Assembly: GCF_030580855.1 (NCBI RefSeq)
Contig: NZ_JAUQOP010000033.1
Coordinates: 1 to 64,000, forward strand
Direction of reading: 5' to 3'
Length of the DNA: 64,000 nucleotides
DNA from: Pseudomonas citrullilanati
GTDB taxonomy: Bacteria; Pseudomonadota; Gammaproteobacteria; Pseudomonadales; Pseudomonadaceae
The position numbers and the translations under genes were made by a program. Below the pieces are notes generated by a model, which did not search any database, was not told the origin of the DNA, and worked only from the letters and a program-made list of their open reading frames with translations. Below, one piece after another: positions 59,237 to 64,000 of the stretch. Numbering within the stretch: the stretch's first letter is position 1; the number at the start of each line of letters is the position of its first letter.

Positions 59237-60130
59237 ATGGACAAGACCTTACGTCGCGGTTCGCTGGAAATGACCGCCGCCATGCTGATTTCCGGGACCA
59301 TTGGATGGTTCGTGCTGGCGTCCGGCTTGCCGGTGCTGGATGTGGTGTTCTGGCGCTGCGTGTTCGGTGCCGTCACTTTGCTGCTGATCTGCGCCGGATT
59401 CGGCTTCTTGCGCCAGGGCATCCTGACCCGTGCCACCTTCGTGCTGGCAGTCGTCAGTGGCGTGGCGATCGTCGGCAACTGGGTGTTGTTGTTCGCCTCC
59501 TATTCCCGGGCGTCGATTGCCATCGGCACGGCGGTGTACAACGTCCAGCCGTTCATGTTGGTGGGCCTGGCGGCGTTGTTCCTCGGTGAAAAGATCACGG
59601 CGCAGAAGCTGGCCTGGTTGGCCCTGTCGTTCCTCGGCATGCTGGCCATCGTCAGTGCCCACGGCGGGCAGGAGCAGGGCGGCGACGAATACCTGCTGGG
59701 CATCGCGTTGGCATTGGGGGCGGCGCTGTTGTACGCGATCGCTGCGTTGATCATCAAGCGCCTGACCGGCACCCCACCGCATCTGATCGCGCTGATCCAG
59801 GTCTCCACCGGCGTGTTGCTGCTGGCACCCTGGGCGAACTTCTCGGCGTTGCCCGAACAGGGCGAAGCCTGGGCCAGCCTAGTGACCCTCGGCATGGTGC
59901 ATACCGGCGTGATGTACGTGTTGTTGTACAGCGCCATCCAGCGCTTGCCGACGGCGGTGACGGGGGCGCTGTCGTTCATCTACCCGATCGCCGCGATCTT
60001 CGTCGACTGGTTCGCCTTCGGCCATCGCCTGGAACCGCTGCAATGGCTGGGCGTGGCGGCGATCCTGCTGGCCGCGGCCGGGATGCAGCTGGGCTGGGGT
60101 AGCCGGCTGCGGCGCCCGGCCCTGTCATGA
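59237..60130 (+). CDS. DMT superfamily transporter (EamA domains)
   Basis: This 297-residue protein has ten predicted helices in two EamA repeats (LISGTIGWFVLASGLPVLDV, and the second beginning LLGIALALGAALLYAIAALI). The motif FGHRLEPLQWLGVAAILLA closes the second repeat. It is a drug/metabolite exporter of unknown substrate. AGGAG eight bases before the ATG. Probably under control of the divergent Lrp-type regulator. Confidence 0.9.
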   Translation: MDKTLRRGSLEMTAAMLISGTIGWFVLASGLPVLDVVFWRCVFGAVTLLLICAGFGFLRQGILTRATFVLAVVSGVAIVGNWVLLFASYSRASIAIGTAVYNVQPFMLVGLAALFLGEKITAQKLAWLALSFLGMLAIVSAHGGQEQGGDEYLLGIALALGAALLYAIAALIIKRLTGTPPHLIALIQVSTGVLLLAPWANFSALPEQGEAWASLVTLGMVHTGVMYVLLYSAIQRLPTAVTGALSFIYPIAAIFVDWFAFGHRLEPLQWLGVAAILLAAAGMQLGWGSRLRRPALS

Positions 60131-60145
60131 GGCAGCGCCAAGCGG

Positions 60146-61771
60146 TCAGAAGATGTAGTCGGTGGTCAGGAAGTTTGAATCGCGCTCACGGATGATGTCG
60201 CTGATCAACGCCTTGTTGCTCTCCTGGAACTTGGTCGCCACCAAGGTGCGAATGGAAAAGGTACGCAGCGCGTCATGCACCGACAGCGTGCCTTCGGCCG
60301 AGTTTTTCCGGCCATTGAACGGGAAGGTGTCCGGCCCGCGCTGGCACTGGGCATTGATGTTGATACGCCCGACCTGGTTGGCGAAGGTGTCCACCAGTTT
60401 GCCGACCTGCGCCGGATCGGTGCCGAAAATGCTCAGTTGCTGGCCGAAGTCGGACTCCAGGACGTAGTCGACCACGGTATCGAGGTCCCGGTACGGCACG
60501 ATGGGCACCACCGGGCCGAACTGTTCCTCGTGGTAAACCCGCATCGCCGTGTTCACCGGGTAGAGCACTGCCGGGTAGAAGAACGAACCGCGGGCCTCGC
60601 CACCCTGGGCGTTGGTCACCTGCGCGCCCTTGGCGACCGCATCGGCCACCAGCGCGTGCAGGTAATCGACCTTGCCGGCTTCGGGCAGCGGCGTCAGCGC
60701 CACGCCGTCCTCCCAGGGCATGCCGGGTTTCAGGGTGGCGAGGCGGGCGTTGAATTTCTCGATGAAGGCCGGCGCCACGTCCTCGTGGACGAAGAGAATC
60801 TTCAACGCCGTGCAGCGCTGACCGTTGAAGGACAGCGAACCGGTCAGGGCTTCGCTGACGGCGTTATCCAGGTCCACGTCGGGTAACACCAGCCCGGGGT
60901 TCTTCGCGTCCAGCCCCAGGGCGGCACGCAGGCGATGCGGACGCGGATGGAGTTTCTTCAGGTCGCTGGCGGCCTTGTTGGTGCCGATGAAGGCGAAGAT
61001 ATCGATCTTGCCGCTGGCCATCAGCGCGCTGACGGTCTCGCGGCCGCTGCCGTAGATCACGTTGATCACCCCCGCCGGGAAGCTGTCGCGGAACGCCTCC
61101 AGCAGCGGCCGTATCAGCAGCACGCCAAGCTTGGCCGGTTTGAACACCACCGTGTTGCCCATGATCAGCGCCGGGATCAGCGTGGTGAACGTCTCGTTCA
61201 GCGGGTAGTTGTAGGGGCCCATGCACAAGGCGACACCCAGGGGCACGCGGCGGATCTGCCCGAGGGTGTCCTGTTCCAGTTCGAAGCGGCTGGAACGCCG
61301 GTCCAGTTCCTTGAGGGCGTTGATGGTGTCGACGATGTAATCGCAAGTGCGGTCGAACTCCTTCTGGGAGTCCTTGAGGTTCTTGCCGATTTCCCACATC
61401 AGCAGCTTGACCACGGCCTCACGCTGCTCGCGCATGCGCGCCAGGAAGGTTTCCACATGGCGGATGCGCTCGGCCACGCGCATCGTCGGCCACTGGCCTT
61501 GGCCCCGGTCATAGGCGCGGACGGCGGCGTCCAGGGCGGTGAGGGCGGTCTCGGCGTCCAGCAGTGGCGTGCTGCCCAGGATCACTTGTTCATCGCCATG
61601 CTCGCCGGCCAGGTACACCGGGCTGCGGACGACGGCGAGGGGGCCTTGCCAGGTTTCCAGGACCCCGTCGACCAGATAATCGCGTTGCTCGATCGGGCCT
61701 TCGAGGCGGTAGGCCTCCGGAATCCGGTCAGGGCTGGGGAACAGGTCGGCGAGCAGGGGGGCGGTGGTCAT
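60146..61771 (-). CDS. Aldehyde dehydrogenase, GapN-like (NADP-dependent glyceraldehyde-3-phosphate dehydrogenase type)
   Basis: This 541-residue ALDH superfamily enzyme conserves MGPYNYPLNETFTTLIPALI, FKPAKLGVLL, FIGTNKAASDL, and the catalytic cysteine in FNGQRCTALKIL. It also has YHEEQFGPVVPIVPY and GPDTFPFNGRKNSAEGTLSV. It resembles non-phosphorylating GAPDH. The usual general-base glutamate region ELGGK is replaced by LGLDAKNPGL, so the base may be the aspartate or differently placed. It is longer than typical (475-500 residues), with an N-terminal extension (LADLFPSPDRIPEAYRLEGP). Its 3' end faces the EamA gene 15 bases away. Confidence 0.85.
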   Translation of the reverse strand: MTTAPLLADLFPSPDRIPEAYRLEGPIEQRDYLVDGVLETWQGPLAVVRSPVYLAGEHGDEQVILGSTPLLDAETALTALDAAVRAYDRGQGQWPTMRVAERIRHVETFLARMREQREAVVKLLMWEIGKNLKDSQKEFDRTCDYIVDTINALKELDRRSSRFELEQDTLGQIRRVPLGVALCMGPYNYPLNETFTTLIPALIMGNTVVFKPAKLGVLLIRPLLEAFRDSFPAGVINVIYGSGRETVSALMASGKIDIFAFIGTNKAASDLKKLHPRPHRLRAALGLDAKNPGLVLPDVDLDNAVSEALTGSLSFNGQRCTALKILFVHEDVAPAFIEKFNARLATLKPGMPWEDGVALTPLPEAGKVDYLHALVADAVAKGAQVTNAQGGEARGSFFYPAVLYPVNTAMRVYHEEQFGPVVPIVPYRDLDTVVDYVLESDFGQQLSIFGTDPAQVGKLVDTFANQVGRININAQCQRGPDTFPFNGRKNSAEGTLSVHDALRTFSIRTLVATKFQESNKALISDIIRERDSNFLTTDYIF

Positions 61772-61873
61772 GTCGTTACTCCATCAATGAAATGAGCCAG
61801 GGACTTGCAGGCGTCAATCGCTAGGAGGGTTATACCCTTTAATGGAGGTGTTTTTTAAGTGAAGGATGCAACG

Positions 61874-61901
61874 ATGGCGAGAGGATTGATCCCCTCGCCA
61901 T
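61874..61901. repeat. Short inverted repeat of the GAGGGGATTNATCCCC family
   Basis: ATGGCGAGAGGATTGATCCC followed by CTCGCCAT: nearly perfect dyad with the same GAGGATTGATCCCCTCGCC core as the elements at 39462 and 44202. It lies between the GapN-like gene and the autotransporter gene and has no T run. Confidence 0.7.
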
Positions 61902-61957
61902 GAAGGACGGGCGGTCGCGGCGGGTGCCTGGGTCGAGGCCGGCAGGGCGCCGCCGGG

Positions 61958-64000
61958 CTACCAGCTGATCCTTACGCCAAGGTTGCCCGCCACGCTGCGT
62001 TGCTGGTTGCTGTCCAGGTTGTTGCTGTAGTCGGCGGCGGCGTACACGCTGACCGCCGGTGCCAGGCTGACGATGACGCCGACGCCCAGGTCGCCGGTGG
62101 ACGCCCGCTGTTGGGTTTCGACCCGGTCGCTGTCATCGAACGTCACGGCGTCGGTGCCGGAAAAGGTGTGCCAGAGGTTGGCCCGCAAATACGGTTCCAC
62201 GGGCATGCCGCTGACCTGGTAGCGTCCCTTGAGCCGCGCCCCGACCCGGCCGGTCCAGGCCCCGTCGGAATCGAATTCGACTTTGGAGATGCCGTCGTTC
62301 TGGGTGTCCAGGGATACCTTCTGGTGGATGACCTGGACCTGGGGTTCGAGAACCCAGTCGGCGGCCACCGCGAACGGATAGCCGGCTTCCGCCGAAAGGG
62401 TCAGGGCATGGCCGCGGTTATCGATCTTCACGCCGCGCTCGGAACGGTTGTCGCCGTCCAGGCGCGTGCCCATCACGACGGCGTCGACGTAGCCGCCGGA
62501 GGGATCGGTGAGGGTCCAGTACAGGCCGTAGCTGTCGCCATCGAGCTCGATCTTGCCGGCACGACGGCCCTGGAAGCCCAGGTTGAAGCCATCGACATGG
62601 CCGTTCAGCTCGGTATGGCCGACAAAGAAGCCGACGCGCTGGGTCTGGCCGCCGGACATCGGCGCGCTGTACAGGTCATTCCCGACCTGGAAGCCCTTGA
62701 TGGAACCATCGAACCGCGGTGTCACCGTGCCGGCCCACGTCTGGTCCAGGTCCTTGCCATAGACCCGGCCCCAGCCCGCGCCGAAGGCGCCGTTCTCGGT
62801 AAGCAGGCGTTGGTCGCCCTGGCGGTCATGGAACGTCCCCAGGGCCATCAGCGTCAGTTGCGCGGCGGCCGGTGGCAACACCGACCAGGTGGGCACTTCC
62901 GGACGGTACAGTGGAATCGGTGCGGCGCCCGGGACGGCCACCGGCAAGGGCGGCAGCGGCGCCGGGGGCGGTGAGGCGGGCGAGCTCGGCACTGACGGCG
63001 GGGGCGGCGCGGCAACCGGGCCAGCCACCACTGTCGAGCGCAGGTACCAGTTGTTCTCATTGCCCGTCACGCCGCCCTTGAACAAGCGGTAGTCGAACGC
63101 CCCGGCCGAAACCGATTGCGCCAGGGAAAACGCGTTGATGTCGCTGACCGCGCCGCCCTGGGCCTGGACCAGTTCGATACCGTCCTGGGTGGTCAAGCCG
63201 CCTGTCCCGCCGACGTTCGTGACGGCGATGGCGGTGTTGCCCGTGAGCGTCCCGCCATTGACCACCAGTCTGTCGCTGGGCGAACCGTCGGCGCCGAGCA
63301 CCGTCTGCAAGCGCAGTTGGCCGTTGGTGCCGACATAGTTGCCCTGCACGGTGAGGCTATCGCTGGTGCGGGTGTTGCCCTGGGTGAGGTCGATCGTCCC
63401 GCTGTTGTTGAGGGTGACCAATTGGCCGGCGGTAAACGGAGTGACGCTGCCCTGGGTCGACGTCAACACGCTGCCGCTGTCGATGTTCAGCACACCGGTG
63501 GCCGTGGCGGAGTCGCCCAGGACCAGGGGCGTATCGAGGTCCAGGCGCGAACCCTGGGACAGGTTGATCGTCTCCCAATTGACATAGCGGGCGCCGGTGG
63601 CGGAGGTCGTGGCCTCGAACGTCAGGCTGTCCTGGCCCAAGCCACCGTCGAGGCTGGGGGTGGTCGCGAGCACCGTTTCATCCAGGTTGCGCAACAGCGC
63701 CGTATCGCTGCCGTCACCCATCAGGATGGCGGAGCGAATGACGCCGCCGCTCCACTGGAACCGGTCATTGCCGAAGCTGGTGCGGACCTCGCCGACGATT
63801 TCGCCGCCGCTCACGGTCACGCTGTCGTCGCCGCCGCTGACACTCACGTTGCCGCCGATGCGCCCGGCGGAGAGGATGATGGTGTCCTGGCCAAAGCCGG
63901 TCACCAGGTTGCCGAGGATCTGCCCGCCCGACATGTCGAACAGGTTGTCGTCGAGTTTCATGTCGACCCGGCCGATGGTGCCGCCGCTCATGTGGGCGAC
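61958..64000 (-). CDS. Autotransporter (pertactin/AidA type), N-terminal part outside window
   Basis: The frame is open to the right edge, so the 681 visible codons are the C-terminal portion. Near the edge are imperfect repeats of about 20 residues with the core SGG-I-G-V (MSGGQILGNLVTGFGQDTI, SAGRIGGNVSVSGGDDSVTV, SGGEIVGEVRTSFGNDRF), giving a beta-helix passenger. A pertactin-like stretch (SDSLTVQGNYVGTNGQLRLQ) and a proline-rich linker (PPPPSVPSSP) follow. The last about 270 residues form the translocator barrel, with RPEVPTWSVLPP and a terminal tryptophan GNLGVRISW. It is secreted by type V, with adhesin or virulence roles typical. Confidence 0.9.
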   Translation of the reverse strand, partial: VAHMSGGTIGRVDMKLDDNLFDMSGGQILGNLVTGFGQDTIILSAGRIGGNVSVSGGDDSVTVSGGEIVGEVRTSFGNDRFQWSGGVIRSAILMGDGSDTALLRNLDETVLATTPSLDGGLGQDSLTFEATTSATGARYVNWETINLSQGSRLDLDTPLVLGDSATATGVLNIDSGSVLTSTQGSVTPFTAGQLVTLNNSGTIDLTQGNTRTSDSLTVQGNYVGTNGQLRLQTVLGADGSPSDRLVVNGGTLTGNTAIAVTNVGGTGGLTTQDGIELVQAQGGAVSDINAFSLAQSVSAGAFDYRLFKGGVTGNENNWYLRSTVVAGPVAAPPPPSVPSSPASPPPAPLPPLPVAVPGAAPIPLYRPEVPTWSVLPPAAAQLTLMALGTFHDRQGDQRLLTENGAFGAGWGRVYGKDLDQTWAGTVTPRFDGSIKGFQVGNDLYSAPMSGGQTQRVGFFVGHTELNGHVDGFNLGFQGRRAGKIELDGDSYGLYWTLTDPSGGYVDAVVMGTRLDGDNRSERGVKIDNRGHALTLSAEAGYPFAVAADWVLEPQVQVIHQKVSLDTQNDGISKVEFDSDGAWTGRVGARLKGRYQVSGMPVEPYLRANLWHTFSGTDAVTFDDSDRVETQQRASTGDLGVGVIVSLAPAVSVYAAADYSNNLDSNQQRSVAGNLGVRISW

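Overview
The window is a stretch of chromosome from a fluorescent pseudomonad (Pseudomonas fluorescens complex). The evidence is high GC content, REP elements with the core GTGGGAGCGRGCYTGCTCGC, a MuxABC-OpmB efflux operon, a Pdt/ExbB2-like locus and several small proteins typical of the genus. Species assignment is inference. Both ends cut a gene: a YbdD/YjiX-like protein on the left and an autotransporter on the right.

Left part (1-6316): a REP array, a chemotaxis receptor with its sensor-like domain at the C-terminus, a Fur-box-preceded TonB siderophore receptor and a membrane acyltransferase.

6324-18885 is a compact catabolic island. A minus-strand operon encodes a polyamine-type ABC importer, a flavin reductase and a luciferase-like FMN monooxygenase. 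A second minus-strand operon encodes a DUF1185 protein, an alpha/beta hydrolase, an aldehyde dehydrogenase, a second flavin reductase, a carboxymuconolactone-decarboxylase-like protein, a GntR/FCD regulator and a zinc-ribbon NUDIX hydrolase. Between them lie a RibB with a degenerate RibA half and a divergent DUF1330 gene. The same operator-like word (TGGTATACCATAATAC, or one mismatch in its first 15 bases) stands before all three transcription units, which points to one regulon. The gene set suggests uptake of a substrate, FMNH2-dependent oxygenation, then hydrolysis and aldehyde oxidation, with its own flavin supply. The substrate is unknown. This is the best candidate for an undescribed system.

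19518-22675: an ATP-grasp / alpha-E / transglutaminase operon, then a second REP array. 23149-33295: a ten-gene locus matching the P. aeruginosa phdA-pdtB-exbB2-exbD2 region (Phd-like/transposase-domain fusion, TpsB translocator, ExbB with an extracytoplasmic LamG-like domain, ExbD, TonB, porin, coiled-coil protein, YbjN-like protein, parvulin, LysR-like regulator). No TpsA exoprotein gene is present in the window. 33542-34818: a DUF3313 lipoprotein and Tpx. 35040-44182: muxA-muxB-muxC-opmB, with a 27-bp perfect inverted-repeat element inserted between muxB and muxC.

44478-64000: mostly housekeeping and single-gene units: a dienoyl-CoA isomerase-like crotonase, NudC, a TauE/SafE permease, tRNA-Cys, tRNA-Leu, RidA, LysR/MFS/SDR with an operator-like palindrome, a NUDIX hydrolase facing a Pho-box-like triple repeat, four small proteins, a polysaccharide deacetylase, a histidine kinase, an SPFH protein, tRNA-Ser, a BI-1 protein, an Lrp/EamA pair, a GapN-like dehydrogenase and the autotransporter. 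Positions were read by eye and families recognised from motifs; no database search was possible.
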